This document shows, piece by piece, positions 45,516 to 58,114 of a stretch of DNA of 64,000 nt. This DNA comes from Billgrantia gudaonensis (GTDB lineage Bacteria > Pseudomonadota > Gammaproteobacteria > Pseudomonadales > Halomonadaceae), in NCBI RefSeq assembly GCF_900100195.1, contig NZ_FNES01000008.1, positions 124,001 to 188,000 of the forward strand, written 5' to 3'. The notes under the pieces were generated by a model. That model was not told the origin of the DNA. It was given only the letters and a program-made list of their open reading frames with translations, and made no database searches. Position 1 is the first letter of the stretch, and each line of letters begins with the position of its first letter. A program made the translations under genes and the position numbers.

Positions 45516-45683
45516 AAGCTTTGTCCGAAACGTCGTCGAGCGATGGTCAGACAAGGCAACTATCGGTGAAAAGACGGACTGGGCTCGCACGCGAGTTGAC
45601 GTGGTGATCAATGAGTACTTTCGCGCACGAGCCGATTTTTCAACGCCGTATGACCGAGCGCAGGCAGTTTTCAGACACAGCGT
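45516..45683. mobile_element. MITE-like element, longer variant
   Basis: Imperfect terminal inverted repeats (about 15 bp, core TGTCCGAAA at 45522 and TTTCAGACA at 45669) bracket 168 bases with no coding capacity. The interior matches the element at 63715-63841: GAGCGATGGTCAGACAAGGC against GAGCGATGGCCAGGCAAGGC, then GGGCTCGC and GCGCACGAG, but with about 33 extra bases in the middle. It fills most of the gap before the DUF2789 gene, with the direct repeat GAACGTCTAA at 45471 and 45508. Confidence 0.6.
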
Positions 45684-45718
45684 AGGCTGAAGACGACCCC
45701 CAACCCAGGAGTACTCCC

Positions 45719-45955
45719 ATGGAACATCCCGTGCATCCTTTCACGGAACTCTTCGAGCAATTGGGCCTGCCCGCCGACGAAGCCTCCATCAAGGCCTTCA
45801 TCGAGCGCCATGCACCGCTGTCGCGGGAGATTCCCTTGCACCAGGCGCCGTTCTGGAACGAGGCCCAGTCCGAGTTCCTGCATGAAGCGCTCGACGAGGA
45901 TGCCGACTGGGCGGAAGTCGTCGACCACCTCGATGCCTCGTTGAGAAAAGGTTGA
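45719..45955 (+). CDS. DUF2789 family small protein
   Basis: A 78-residue acidic protein of the DUF2789 family, found mainly in gammaproteobacteria and without known function. Conserved features are FTELFEQLGLP at the start, IKAFIERHAPL and FWNEAQSEFLHEALDEDADWAEVVDHLDASLR. It looks fully helical. Upstream lies the MITE-like element; AGGAG in CCCAGGAGTACTCCC precedes the ATG at 45719. Confidence 0.88.
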   Translation: MEHPVHPFTELFEQLGLPADEASIKAFIERHAPLSREIPLHQAPFWNEAQSEFLHEALDEDADWAEVVDHLDASLRKG

Positions 45956-46045
45956 GTCTGACATGGCTCAACCTTAGGGGGAGTGACGCCGCCCGAGAGT
46001 TCGCTATCATAGGTTTTCAACCAAGCGTTTCACTCAGGAGTCGTC

Positions 46046-47602
46046 ATGACGCTGGACAGGACGTCAACCCCTTCATCCGATGCAGTGTCAGCCCCTACGA
46101 CTCCCGCCCTGGCGCCGCTGCCCAGCGCCCTGGCCGACCGCCTTGCCGAATGCCCGGGATTGCCGAGCCTGCCTGCCGCAGCGGCCGAGGTCATCCGCCT
46201 GGCGCAGGGCGACGAACCGCGCCTGGCCGATTTCGCCCATGCCATCGAGCGGGATCCCGCCCTGACCCTGCGCTTGCTCTCTCTGGCCAACAGCGCGCTA
46301 TATGCCCGTGGCGATGCGCGTGTCGCCACCTGCTCCGAGGCCGTCTCGCGGCTGGGGCTGGATGCGACCCTGGCCGCTGCCATGAGCTTCGGTCTACCCC
46401 GTCCCGGACCCCGCGAGAACCTCGATCTAGAGCGCCTCTGGCAACGCGCCATCATCGCCGCCCTGTCAGCCCAGCATCTGGCCAGGCGTCTCTGCCCGCA
46501 GGCGGCGGGAACGCTTTTCACCGCGGCGCTCATCCAGGACATCGGCATACTGGCCCTGGACGCCCTGGACGGCGACAGCTACCGCTCGCTCGCTCACGAC
46601 CTCGGCGATCATGACGGCCTGTGCATGGCCGAACAGCGATACTACGGCTGCGACCATGCGCTGGTCGGCGCCTGGCTCGCCGCCAGCTGGCAGCTGCCCG
46701 ATCACCTGGCCGCAGCCATCGCCGAGAGCCATGGCCCGCTGACCGACGACGCTCCACAGGCGCTCTGCCTGCGTCTTTCTTGCCGTATCGCCGACTGCTG
46801 GCTGGCCGAGGATCCGGCAGCGGCTTTCAGCAGCCTGCTTCGCCAGCTGCTCGAACTCGACAGCGTCGACGCCAACCGCCTGGAGGCACTTCTCCAGGAA
46901 CTTCACGGCCTGCTACCACCGGTGGCACGACTGTTCGAGATCACCTGCCCACCCGACATCGATCACCATGCCCTGGTCCAGGAGGCCAAACAGCTGCTGT
47001 TCGCTCAGAACCTGCGCCTCAGCCAGCGTCTGGCCAGCCAGCAGCGCGAACTGGAAATCCTGCAAGCCAGCCATTCCGACCTGGACGAACAACGCCGCAC
47101 CGACCATCTGACCGGGCTGGCCAATCGCCCCTGGCTGGAAGCGCTGCTCGAGCTGCATTTCGACAAGGCGAGGACTGCCCGGCAGCCGCTTTCGGTGATG
47201 TTCATCGACCTGGATCGCTTCAAACGGCTCAACGACCGCCACGGCCACCGCTTCGGCGACCGCGTGCTGATCCATTTCGCCAGTGCACTCAAGGCGATGG
47301 TCCGCGAGAGCGACGTCGCCGGCCGCTACGGTGGCGAAGAGTTCCTGGTGCTGATGCCGCAGACGCGCCGTTGCCAAGCCGGCGCACTGGCCGGGCGTAT
47401 CCGCGAGGCTCTGCTTGCAGCACCGTTGGCCCATGCCGAGGGAGAGCCGGTCCACGTCACGGCATCCATCGGCATTGCCAGCCTCGAGGATGCCGCCTTC
47501 ACCTGCCACAGCGAACTCATCGACGCCGCCGACCAGGCGATGTACGGCGTCAAGCACGGCGGCCGAGACGGTGTGAGGCATTTCGTCGAACCGGAGTATT
47601 GA
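46046..47602 (+). CDS. HDOD-GGDEF protein, probable diguanylate cyclase
   Basis: A 518-residue cytoplasmic protein. An HDOD domain (about 25-220) is followed by a linker helix and a C-terminal GGDEF domain. The cyclase site is intact, GGEEF at 429-433, and an inhibitory I-site RxxD is present (R420-E-S-D423) five residues before it, so c-di-GMP synthesis with product inhibition is expected. AGGAG precedes the ATG. What the HDOD part senses is unknown. It ends four bases from the convergent RatA-like gene. Confidence 0.9.
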   Translation: MTLDRTSTPSSDAVSAPTTPALAPLPSALADRLAECPGLPSLPAAAAEVIRLAQGDEPRLADFAHAIERDPALTLRLLSLANSALYARGDARVATCSEAVSRLGLDATLAAAMSFGLPRPGPRENLDLERLWQRAIIAALSAQHLARRLCPQAAGTLFTAALIQDIGILALDALDGDSYRSLAHDLGDHDGLCMAEQRYYGCDHALVGAWLAASWQLPDHLAAAIAESHGPLTDDAPQALCLRLSCRIADCWLAEDPAAAFSSLLRQLLELDSVDANRLEALLQELHGLLPPVARLFEITCPPDIDHHALVQEAKQLLFAQNLRLSQRLASQQRELEILQASHSDLDEQRRTDHLTGLANRPWLEALLELHFDKARTARQPLSVMFIDLDRFKRLNDRHGHRFGDRVLIHFASALKAMVRESDVAGRYGGEEFLVLMPQTRRCQAGALAGRIREALLAAPLAHAEGEPVHVTASIGIASLEDAAFTCHSELIDAADQAMYGVKHGGRDGVRHFVEPEY

Positions 47603-47606
47603 GGGC

Positions 47607-48017
47607 TCACAACCTGGCCTCGACCCGCTCGAGAATCTGCCGGCTCACCTTGCCGACCAACGGCCTGGCCGCCCGGGTGACGGCCTTCTCCAACAGGCGG
47701 TTGTGAATGGCATAGGTGAGCGAGAATGCCACTTGGGTACCCTCCGCGACCGGCGTCAGCCGATAGCAGCCCTGATTGCGAACGCCATCCAGGGACTCCC
47801 AGGCGAGCATCTCGGGCGGTCGTCGTTCGGTGATCGCCACGTCGAAGGTCCAGTCCATGCCCACGGCATGTACGTGCCAGCGGTAACGGGCATCGCCCAG
47901 CGAATCGATGGCCTGAATCAGATCGGAATAGTCCACGAAGTCTTCGACCTGCTCCAGCAGGGCGAACACGCGCTCCGGTGGCGCCTTGAGAATGGCGCTG
48001 TGCTCGATGGTAGCCAT
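47607..48017 (-). CDS. SRPBCC/RatA-like, COQ10-type protein
   Basis: A 136-residue START-like (SRPBCC) protein of the polyketide cyclase/COQ10 group that includes RatA. It begins ATIEHSAILKAPPERVFALLEQVEDFVDYSDLI, the usual first strand and helix, and ends in a long helix. Relatives bind ubiquinone or lipids, or, for RatA, affect ribosome association. Start at 48017 gives the family length; the frame extends upstream to 48095 but that part is not conserved. Confidence 0.75.
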   Translation of the reverse strand: MATIEHSAILKAPPERVFALLEQVEDFVDYSDLIQAIDSLGDARYRWHVHAVGMDWTFDVAITERRPPEMLAWESLDGVRNQGCYRLTPVAEGTQVAFSLTYAIHNRLLEKAVTRAARPLVGKVSRQILERVEARL

Positions 48018-48090
48018 GTCTCGCGTTTCGCTCTCCGTGGCCACTGGCAATCCGCTACGCCGGATAGCTTGGCACAGCCTGCCCAGAAAC

Positions 48091-48123
48091 GACAACGCCG
48101 CCCCGGAATGGGGCGGCGTTGTC
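48091..48123. terminator. Strong 14-bp terminator-like hairpin
   Basis: GACAACGCCGCCCC and GGGGCGGCGTTGTC form a perfect 14-bp stem with a 5-base loop, 35 bases beyond the rpsA stop. The T content after it on the minus strand is low (GTTTCTGGG). Confidence 0.65.
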
Positions 48124-48131
48124 GGGCGTCA

Positions 48132-48152
48132 CGCCCCGGCCATGCCGGGGCG
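48132..48152 (-). terminator. Terminator-like hairpin after rpsA
   Basis: A perfect 9-bp stem (CGCCCCGGC/GCCGGGGCG) with a 3-base loop starts six bases after the rpsA stop, ahead of the stronger hairpin at 48091. Confidence 0.6.
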
Positions 48153-48157
48153 CTCGA

Positions 48158-49834
48158 TCAGTCCTGACCCATCTGCTGCTTGATCAGGTCACCGATGGTG
48201 GTCGGACCACCGCTATCGACGTCCTGCTCGCGCAGTTTCTTCAGGTTCTGACGAGTATCGTCCTGCTCCTTGGCCTTGATGGAGAGGTTGATCTGGCGAT
48301 TCTTGCGATCGACGCCGACGATACGGGCCTCGACGCTGTCGCCTTCGGTGAGCACGTTGCGCGCGTCCTCGACACGATCGGCGCTGATTTCGGAAGCCTT
48401 GAGCACGGCGATCACATCGGTGGCCAGCTCGACCTGAGCTTCCTTGGCATCGACCTCGATCACGCGGCCGGTGACGATGGAGCCCTTGTCGTTGACGGCC
48501 AGGTACTCGGCGACCGGATCGGTATCGAGCTGCTTGATGCCCAGCGAGATACGCTCGCGCTCCGGATCGATGGAGAGGATGACCGCCTCGGCCTCGTCAC
48601 CCTTCTTGTAGCGACGCACGGCTTCTTCGCCGGTCTCCGTCCAGGAGAGATCGGACAGATGAACCAGACCGTCGATGCCACCTTCCAGTCCGATGAAGAT
48701 ACCGAAATCGGTGATCGACTTGATGGTGCCGGAAACGCGGTCACCCTTGTTGTGCTTGGCGCTGAAGGTTTCCCAGGGGTTCGGGGTGCACTGCTTGAGA
48801 CCCAGAGAAATGCGGCGGCGCTCTTCGTCGATGTCGAGCACCATGACTTCCACCTCGTCGCCGATCTGCACGACCTTGGAGGGGTGGATGTTCTTGTTGG
48901 TCCAGTCCATCTCGGAAACGTGAACCAAGCCCTCGACGCCCTCTTCCAGCTCGGCGAAACAGCCGTAGTCGGTGAGATTGGTGACCCGAGCGTTGACCAC
49001 GGTGCTCTCGGGATAGCGATCCTTGATGTTGACCCACGGATCCTCGCCGAGCTGCTTGAGGCCCAGCGACACGCGGTTGCGCTCGCGGTCGAACTTCAGC
49101 ACCTTGACGGTGATCTCGTCGCCCACGGCGACGATCTCGCTGGGGTGCTTGATACGCTTCCAGGCCATGTCGGTGATGTGCAGCAGGCCGTCCACGCCGC
49201 CCAGGTCGACGAAGGCACCATAATCGGTGAGGTTCTTGACGATACCCACGATCTGCTGACCTTCCTGCAGGGTGGCGAGCAGCGCTTCACGCTCGGCGCT
49301 GTTCTCGGCCTCGAGCACGGCACGACGCGATACCACCACGTTGTTGCGCTTGGGGTCGAGCTTGATGACCTTGAAGTCGAGTTCCTTGTTCTCGAGGTGC
49401 GTGGTATCGCGCACCGGACGCACGTCGACCAGCGAACCGGGCAGGAACGCGCGGATCGAGTCGATGTCGACGGTGAAACCGCCCTTGACCTTGCCGTTGA
49501 TCACGCCCTTGACGATCTCTTCCTTCTCGAAGGCGGCTTCCAGCACTTTCCAGGCCTCGGCGCGCTTGGCCTTCTCGCGGGACAGGCGCGTCGCACCGAA
49601 ACCGTCCTCGACGGCCTCCAGGGCGACCTTGACTTCGTCGCCTTCGGCGATGGTCAGTTCGCCGTTTTCATCACGGAACTGTGCCGCGGGGATCTGACCT
49701 TCGGACTTCAGGCCGGCATTGACGGTGACCCAGTCACCATCGATGTCGACGACGGTCGCCATGACGATGGCGCCCGGCTCCATGTTGATGTCCTGAAGTG
49801 ACTGCTCGAAAAGTTCAGCAAAGCTTTCGCTCAT
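48158..49834 (-). CDS. rpsA: 30S ribosomal protein S1
   Basis: A 558-residue protein (E. coli 557) with six S1 RNA-binding repeats. Repeats 3-6 are easy to see from the recurring GxVxxxxDYGxFVxLxxxxxGLxHxSxxxW pattern, for example [22 protein letters not shown]1 binds mRNA and helps the 30S subunit start on leaders with weak ribosome sites; it also joins trans-translation and phage replicases. It lies downstream of cmk, as in E. coli, behind a 174-base leader with hairpins resembling the autoregulated E. coli rpsA leader. Confidence 0.97.
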   Translation of the reverse strand: MSESFAELFEQSLQDINMEPGAIVMATVVDIDGDWVTVNAGLKSEGQIPAAQFRDENGELTIAEGDEVKVALEAVEDGFGATRLSREKAKRAEAWKVLEAAFEKEEIVKGVINGKVKGGFTVDIDSIRAFLPGSLVDVRPVRDTTHLENKELDFKVIKLDPKRNNVVVSRRAVLEAENSAEREALLATLQEGQQIVGIVKNLTDYGAFVDLGGVDGLLHITDMAWKRIKHPSEIVAVGDEITVKVLKFDRERNRVSLGLKQLGEDPWVNIKDRYPESTVVNARVTNLTDYGCFAELEEGVEGLVHVSEMDWTNKNIHPSKVVQIGDEVEVMVLDIDEERRRISLGLKQCTPNPWETFSAKHNKGDRVSGTIKSITDFGIFIGLEGGIDGLVHLSDLSWTETGEEAVRRYKKGDEAEAVILSIDPERERISLGIKQLDTDPVAEYLAVNDKGSIVTGRVIEVDAKEAQVELATDVIAVLKASEISADRVEDARNVLTEGDSVEARIVGVDRKNRQINLSIKAKEQDDTRQNLKKLREQDVDSGGPTTIGDLIKQQMGQD

Positions 49835-49860
49835 GATTTTCCTACGTGATCAACGGTTAG

Positions 49861-49968
49861 AGGCGTCGCCGCCTTCTCCGCACCACCAGCAAGTGCGGGC
49901 CTAATTCACCAAGCCCCCGGGGATGTTGACGCTGGTTGGACCTGATCGAGCTTCCCTATGTGGCTCGA
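49861..49968 (-). promoter_or_regulatory. Structured rpsA leader, three hairpins
   Basis: On the minus strand, hairpins occur at 49946-49968 (6 bp), 49878-49898 (6 bp) and 49861-49874 (AGGCG-GCGA-CGCCT with a GNRA tetraloop). A short AGGAA lies before the start. The E. coli rpsA leader also folds into three hairpins and is repressed by S1 itself. Confidence 0.45.
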
Positions 49969-50008
49969 CCATGCCATGACATCCGTACGGGAGCGCCGCA
50001 AGGGAGTT

Positions 50009-50698
50009 TCAGGTGGCGGAAGCCAGACCGCGTTCGGTCAGCCACTCCGTCAGCCGATCCACCACTTCCGGTATCGTCAGGCGCGTGGTGTCAAGCGTGA
50101 TGGCGTCATCGGCCGGCTTGAGCGGAGCCACGCTGCGTTGCATGTCGCGGGCATCGCGCGCCTGAATCTCCTTTAAAAGACTCGATAGACTAGCATCCAC
50201 GCCGGCTTCCTGCAACTGAAGGTAACGACGCCGTGCCCGTTCCTCGGCGCTCGCGGTGAGAAATACCTTGAGCGGCGCTTCGGGAAACACCACGGTGCCC
50301 ATGTCGCGCCCATCGGCCACCAGCCCGGGGGGCTTGCGAAAATCGCGCTGGCGTTGAAGCAGCGCCTCGCGTACCGCCGGCACGACGGCGACCTGCGAGG
50401 CGGCATCTCCGGTCCGTTCGGTGCGGATTTCGCGGCTGACGTCGTCGCCTTCGAGCAGCACTCGGGTCGCTCCTTCCTCGGCCAGAAAGGCCACATCGAG
50501 ATGACGCGCCAGCTCGGCCAGCGCATCGGCATCGTCCAGGGCCGCCTCATGGCGCAGCGCCGCCAGCGCCGTGAGGCGGTACAGGGCGCCGCTGTCCAGC
50601 AGGTGCCAGCCCAGCCGCTCGGCGATCAGGCGACTGATGGTGCCCTTGCCGGCACCACCGGGACCGTCGAGGGTGATCACGGGAACGCTCTCGCTCAT
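50009..50698 (-). CDS. cmk: Cytidylate kinase
   Basis: A 229-residue enzyme that phosphorylates CMP and dCMP with ATP. The P-loop is [13 protein letters not shown] at the N-terminus, followed by LLDSGALYR and the NMP-site block [23 protein letters not shown]. The start at 50698 overlaps the aroA stop by four bases (ATGA), which rejects the longer frame. Gene order tyrA/aroA-cmk-rpsA is widely conserved in gammaproteobacteria. Confidence 0.95.
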   Translation of the reverse strand: MSESVPVITLDGPGGAGKGTISRLIAERLGWHLLDSGALYRLTALAALRHEAALDDADALAELARHLDVAFLAEEGATRVLLEGDDVSREIRTERTGDAASQVAVVPAVREALLQRQRDFRKPPGLVADGRDMGTVVFPEAPLKVFLTASAEERARRRYLQLQEAGVDASLSSLLKEIQARDARDMQRSVAPLKPADDAITLDTTRLTIPEVVDRLTEWLTERGLASAT

Positions 50699-52962
50699 CG
50701 CCGCTCCTCGTCGCTCTGGGTGATCGTCAGCCCTACCCGTGCCGCCAATGTCACGAAGTCGGGGAACGAGGTCGCCACGTTGGCACAATCGTCGATGACG
50801 ATGGCATCGTCGGCACGCAGTGCCGCCACCGCGAACGCCATGGCGATGCGGTGGTCGCCGAGACTGTCGATCCGACCGCCACCGTAGCTGGCGCCCTGCG
50901 CCTTTCCCCCCCCGACGATGTCGATGCCGTCCGGCAACAAGGTGTGCTCGACGCCGATGGCGGCCAGACCGTCGGCCATGGCTTGCAGGCGGTCGGACTC
51001 CTTGACGCGCAGTTCTTCGGCCCCGCGTAACCGCGTGGTTCCCTCGGCATTCGCCGCCGCGACGAACAGCGCCGGGAATTCGTCGATGGCCAACGGCACC
51101 TGGTCCGCGGGAATGTCGATGCCGTGCAGCGGCGCGTAGCGCACGTGCAGGTCGGCCACCGGCTCGCCGCCCACCTCGCGCTCGTTCTCCAAGCGCAGGT
51201 CGGCACCCATGGCCTGCAGGATGTTGATCACCCCGATTCGCGTGGGATTGATGCCGACGTGCTCGAGCACCAGGTCCGAATCCGGGGTGATCGCCGCCGC
51301 CACCAGGAAGAACGCCGCCGACGAGATGTCGCTAGGCACGTCGATGGGGGCCGCGGTGAGCTTGCCGCCGCCCTGCAGCCAGCAGGTGTCGCCTTCGCGG
51401 TGCACGGCATAGCCGAACCCCTGCAGCATGCGCTCGGTGTGATCGCGCGTCGGCGCCGGCTCGCGAACGCGCGTTTCGCCCTCGGCATACAGCCCGGCGA
51501 GCAGCAGGCACGACTTCACCTGAGCGCTGGCCATGGGCATGTCGTACTCGATGCCGTGCAGTTGGCGCCCTCCCGAGATCCTGAGCGGCGGCCGCCCGCC
51601 CTCGGCGGTATCGATCTCGGCCCCCATGAGACGCAGCGGATCGGCCACCCGGCCCATGGGACGCTTGGTGAGCGAGGCATCGCCGGTCAGCTCGGTATCG
51701 AAGGCCTGGCCGGCCAGCAACCCGGCGAAGAGGCGCATCGCCGTGCCGGCATTGCCCACGTAGAGCGGCCCGCTGGGAGCCTCGAGGCCGCGCATGCCCA
51801 CCCCGTGCACGGTCACCCGGCCTTGGTGCGGCCCTTCGATGGCCACCCCCATCTCGCGAAAGGCTTGCAGGGTGGCCAGGCTGTCTTCTCCTTCCAGGAA
51901 GCCCTTGATCTCGGTGACGCCTTCGGCGAGGGCACCGAGCATGATGGAGCGGTGGGAAATCGACTTGTCGCCGGGCACGCGGATGCGACCGACGACGCGG
52001 CCGCCGGGTGCCGCCCGGAACGTCAGCTTGCCTTGCTGTTGCATCTGGTATTCCGCCTGATAGCTGCTCTGGTTGAGCAGGGATTCGAAGTAGTGGCGCG
52101 CGTGGCTGGCGCGGTCGAAGGTGGCCAGCAGGCCGTCGCCATCACCGCACTCCACCGCATGACGCAACCGCGCCACGCCGGCCTCGAAGTCATCCAGCGA
52201 AGCGAGCACGGCGTCGCGGTTGGCGAGGAAGATGTCGCGCCACATCACCGGGTCGCTGCCGGCGATGCGCGTGAAGTCGCGAAAGCCGCCAGCGGCATAG
52301 CGAAAGATGTCGAGCCGTTCGTCCTGTCTCGCCAGCGTATCGACCAGCGAGAAGGCGAGCAGATGCGGCAGGTGGCTGGTCCTGGCCAACACCTGGTCGT
52401 GACGTTCGACCGTCATCTCCAGCACTTCGGCCCCGCACGCCGCCCACAGCCGACGAACGCGCGCAACGGCGACCGGGTCGGTGTCCGAAGTGGGCGTCAG
52501 GATCACTTTGTGACGCACGTAGAGCTCGGGGTTCGCCGCCGCCACCCCGCTCTTCTCCGAGCCGGCGATGGGGTGGCCGAGAACCAGCCCGGACGGCAGC
52601 TCCCCGAACACCCGCACGGCCGCATCGCGAATGGCGGCCTTGGTGCTGCCCACGTCGGTGATGACCACGTCTGCCGCGGCTCGCGGCAAGAGCCTGGCGA
52701 GCTCGGCCATCACCGACTCCATGGCCAGCACCGGGACCGCAAGAACCACCAGCGAAGCGTCTTCGACCAGCGGCGCCAACTGCGTATCGCCACGATCGAT
52801 CAGCCCCATCTCGACACCGCGGGCGATCTCATCGGCGTCCGGGTCGCAGGCGACGATCTCGCCGCGATGGCCGCCGGCCCGCAACGCCGCCGCCAGCGAG
52901 CCGCCGATCAACCCCAAGCCGACGATCAGCAGCCGCGATTCGCTCACTGCACGAGACGCCAT
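50695..52962 (-). CDS. aroA: Fused prephenate dehydrogenase / EPSP synthase (TyrA-AroA)
   Basis: A 755-residue two-enzyme fusion. The TyrA part (about 1-300) starts with the NAD(P) motif [12 protein letters not shown] and has [10 protein letters not shown] and [12 protein letters not shown]; it makes 4-hydroxyphenylpyruvate or arogenate-derived tyrosine precursors. The AroA part (about 325-755) starts with [12 protein letters not shown] and has GNAGTAMR and LRVKESDR; it makes 5-enolpyruvylshikimate-3-phosphate. The ATG at 52962 is five bases after the pheA stop, so the longer frame is rejected. The same fusion occurs in pseudomonads. Confidence 0.94.
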   Translation of the reverse strand: MASRAVSESRLLIVGLGLIGGSLAAALRAGGHRGEIVACDPDADEIARGVEMGLIDRGDTQLAPLVEDASLVVLAVPVLAMESVMAELARLLPRAAADVVITDVGSTKAAIRDAAVRVFGELPSGLVLGHPIAGSEKSGVAAANPELYVRHKVILTPTSDTDPVAVARVRRLWAACGAEVLEMTVERHDQVLARTSHLPHLLAFSLVDTLARQDERLDIFRYAAGGFRDFTRIAGSDPVMWRDIFLANRDAVLASLDDFEAGVARLRHAVECGDGDGLLATFDRASHARHYFESLLNQSSYQAEYQMQQQGKLTFRAAPGGRVVGRIRVPGDKSISHRSIMLGALAEGVTEIKGFLEGEDSLATLQAFREMGVAIEGPHQGRVTVHGVGMRGLEAPSGPLYVGNAGTAMRLFAGLLAGQAFDTELTGDASLTKRPMGRVADPLRLMGAEIDTAEGGRPPLRISGGRQLHGIEYDMPMASAQVKSCLLLAGLYAEGETRVREPAPTRDHTERMLQGFGYAVHREGDTCWLQGGGKLTAAPIDVPSDISSAAFFLVAAAITPDSDLVLEHVGINPTRIGVINILQAMGADLRLENEREVGGEPVADLHVRYAPLHGIDIPADQVPLAIDEFPALFVAAANAEGTTRLRGAEELRVKESDRLQAMADGLAAIGVEHTLLPDGIDIVGGGKAQGASYGGGRIDSLGDHRIAMAFAVAALRADDAIVIDDCANVATSFPDFVTLAARVGLTITQSDEERR

Positions 52963-52967
52963 GAGGG

Positions 52968-54059
52968 TCACAGCACGCCGATGGGATAGGAGCCGAGCAC
53001 CTTGAGCTCCGAGGCGCGCAAACGCACTTCCTCCAGCACCGCGGCCACCTTGGGCTCGTCGACGTGCCCCTTGAAGTCGATGAAGAAGACGTAGTTCCAC
53101 ACCCCGCTGCGCGACGGGCGGGTCTCGAGGCGCGTGAGGTCGATCTGGTGGCGATGGAATGGCTCGAGGAGCTCATGCAGCGCCCCCGGCTGGTTGCGCA
53201 TGGCCACCACCACGGAGGTCTTGTCGGCGCCGGACATCGGCACGTGCTGGGTGCCGATGATCAGAAAGCGCGTAGAGTTGTCGGGGCGATCCTCGATCTT
53301 TTCCGCCACGCGCTCCAGGCCGTAGAGCTTGGCCGCCATATCGCCGGCGATGGCGGCACTGTGCCACTCGCCCTTGACCAGCCGCGCCGCCTCGGCGTTG
53401 GAGGAGACCGGCACGCGCTCGGCGCGGGGAAAGTGGGCATCCAGCCATTTGCGGCACTGAGCGAACGACTGGGGATGCGAATAGACCCGCGAGATCTTGT
53501 CGCGCAGCGTGGTGTCTGCCACCAGCAGGTGATGATGAATGCGCAGCACCACCTCGCCACAGATGCGGATCGACGAATCCATGAAGGAATCGAGGGTGTG
53601 ACTGATCACGCCCTCGGTGGAGTTCTCCACCGGCACGACCCCGTAGTTGACCGCCCCGGCCTCGACCTCGCGGAACACCTCGTCGATGGCCGCCATGGGC
53701 AGGCTCACCGCGCTCTCGCCGAAGTGCTTGAGCGCCGCCTGCTGGGTGAAGGTGCCCTCCGGGCCCAGATAGGCCACCTTGACCGGCTGTTCCAGTGCCA
53801 GGCAGGCCGACATGATCTCGCGGAACAGCCGAGCCATCTCCTCGCTGTTGAGCGGCCCCGGGTTGAGCTCCATGATGCGCCGCAGCACCTGGGCCTCGCG
53901 TTCCGGTCGATAGAAGACGGCGCCGGGATCCCGCTCGGTCTTGACCTCGGCCACTTGCTGGGCACAGCTGGCCCGCTCGCTGATCAGCCGGAGGATATCG
54001 TTGTCGAGACTGTCGATGCGCTCGCGCAGTTCCTCGAGATTGATGGGGGTATCGCTCAT
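52968..54059 (-). CDS. pheA: Bifunctional chorismate mutase / prephenate dehydratase
   Basis: A 363-residue phenylalanine-pathway enzyme. Residues 1-90 are an AroQ chorismate mutase (LRERIDSLDNDILRLISERASCAQQV). The prephenate dehydratase follows (VAYLGPEGTFTQQAA to the catalytic NSTRFLIIG). The C-terminal ACT domain holds QPGALHELLEPF and LETRPSRSGVWNYVFFID, the feedback site for phenylalanine. It is tightly packed between serC and tyrA-aroA. Confidence 0.96.
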   Translation of the reverse strand: MSDTPINLEELRERIDSLDNDILRLISERASCAQQVAEVKTERDPGAVFYRPEREAQVLRRIMELNPGPLNSEEMARLFREIMSACLALEQPVKVAYLGPEGTFTQQAALKHFGESAVSLPMAAIDEVFREVEAGAVNYGVVPVENSTEGVISHTLDSFMDSSIRICGEVVLRIHHHLLVADTTLRDKISRVYSHPQSFAQCRKWLDAHFPRAERVPVSSNAEAARLVKGEWHSAAIAGDMAAKLYGLERVAEKIEDRPDNSTRFLIIGTQHVPMSGADKTSVVVAMRNQPGALHELLEPFHRHQIDLTRLETRPSRSGVWNYVFFIDFKGHVDEPKVAAVLEEVRLRASELKVLGSYPIGVL

Positions 54060-54062
54060 CCT

Positions 54063-55166
54063 TCAGCCCCTTCTGTGTTCGAAATCGGACATGAAGTCGA
54101 CCAGAGCATCGACGCCGGCCGCCGGTACTGCATTGTAGAGACTGGCGCGCATGCCGCCCACGCTGCGGTGGCCCTTGAGGTTGAGCAGCCCGGCGCGATC
54201 GGCCTCGGCGAGGAAGGCCTCGTTCAATTGCTCGTCGGCCAGCACGAAGGGCACGTTCATCGACGAGCGGTTGGGCACGGCGATCGGGTTGCTGTAAAAG
54301 CCGCTGGCGTCGATGGCCGAATAAAGCGTTCCAGCCTTGCCCGCATTGATGGCCGCCATCGCCTCGAGACCACCGATGTCGTGCTTGAGCCATTGAAAAA
54401 CGAGCCCAGCCAGGTACCAGGCGAAGGTCGGCGGCGTGTTGACCATGGAGCCGGCATCGGCCAGGGCTCGATAATCGAACAGCGTGGGCGTACCCGGCAC
54501 CGCCGTGCCGAGCAGGTCGTCGCGCACGATGACCAGCGTCAGGCCGGCAGGACCGACGTTCTTCTGCGCGCCGGCGTAGATCACGCCGAAGCGACTGACG
54601 TCGATGGGACCGGAAAGAATCGACGAGGACATGTCGCACACCAGCGGCACCTCGCTGCCGTCGGGCCTGCGCGCCTGGGGAACGTAGTCGAAGGCCAGCC
54701 CGCCGATGGTCTCGTTGGCGGTGTAGTGCAGGTAGGCCGCATCGGCCGAGAGCACGATCTCCTCCTGGCGAGGCACGCGCACGTGACCGTTCGATTCACT
54801 GCTCGCCGCCACGTGCACCGGGTATCCAAGGTGCTCGGCCTCGGCGATGGCTTTCTTGGCCCAGATGCCGGTATGCAGGAAGTTGGCGCTGCCGCCGCTC
54901 CCCAGCAGGTTCATCGGCAGCATGGCGAACTGCAGGCTCGCACCGCCCTGCAGGAACAGCACCCGATAATCGTCGGGGATGGCCAGCAGCTCGCGCAGGT
55001 CCGCTTCGGCCCGTTCGGCAATGGCCACGAACTCGGGGCTGCGATGGCTCATCTCCATCACCGAGAGGCCGCGCCCCTGGTAGTCGAGGAGTTCTTCGCG
55101 GGCACGTTCGAGCACCGGAGTGGGCAGGGCCGCGGGGCCGGCGCAGAAATTGTAGTGGCGTGTCAT
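54063..55166 (-). CDS. serC: Phosphoserine aminotransferase
   Basis: A 367-residue PLP enzyme converting 3-phosphohydroxypyruvate to phosphoserine, and also acting in pyridoxine synthesis. FCAGPAALP at the start, the PLP-lysine region GAQKNVGPAGLTLVIV, FLQGGASLQFAMLP and KGHRSVGGMRASLYNA are typical. It ends three bases before pheA on the minus strand. A structured repeat fills the gap to gyrA. Confidence 0.96.
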   Translation of the reverse strand: MTRHYNFCAGPAALPTPVLERAREELLDYQGRGLSVMEMSHRSPEFVAIAERAEADLRELLAIPDDYRVLFLQGGASLQFAMLPMNLLGSGGSANFLHTGIWAKKAIAEAEHLGYPVHVAASSESNGHVRVPRQEEIVLSADAAYLHYTANETIGGLAFDYVPQARRPDGSEVPLVCDMSSSILSGPIDVSRFGVIYAGAQKNVGPAGLTLVIVRDDLLGTAVPGTPTLFDYRALADAGSMVNTPPTFAWYLAGLVFQWLKHDIGGLEAMAAINAGKAGTLYSAIDASGFYSNPIAVPNRSSMNVPFVLADEQLNEAFLAEADRAGLLNLKGHRSVGGMRASLYNAVPAAGVDALVDFMSDFEHRRG

Positions 55167-55210
55167 CAGCGTGGTGGTTCCGTTCTACTCATGTCATGGC
55201 CAGGCGAGAT

Positions 55211-55317
55211 GAGCGCCGGGGGCAAGCCGTAGCGAGGGTCTTTTGCCATGGATGGCAAAAGTAGCGCCCAAGGATGGGTTCACAGCGCCCTCGCGAGGCT
55301 TGTCGCCGGAACAGCTC
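55211..55317 (-). repeat. Structured intergenic repeat, copy B
   Basis: About 107 bp matching the copy at 22913-23021 when read on the minus strand. The hairpins are conserved: CCTCGCGAGG, CCCA/TGGG and TTTTGCCATCCATGGCAAAA (55241-55260). It lies between gyrA and serC and, like copy A, reads in the direction of transcription. Confidence 0.8.
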
Positions 55318-55343
55318 ATCGCTTTCCGGTAGTGCAAACGCTC

Positions 55344-58001
<2,658 letters not shown>

Positions 58002-58114
58002 GGGTCGTCGAATCCTTTGCACTGCAACAGGTTGGCGTGTCACCACGCAGGGCGCATGGCTCGCCGCAACAGCCTGCCATCATACCACCGCGTGGCGTGC
58101 AAAGGCAGGGAGTG

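Noticed and set aside
48119..49801. 560-codon open frame on the plus strand
   Set aside because: Antisense to rpsA; the repetitive appearance mirrors the S1 repeats.
53064..55232. 722-codon open frame on the plus strand
   Set aside because: Lies antisense to pheA and serC, both unmistakable; its translation has no family features and reflects high GC.
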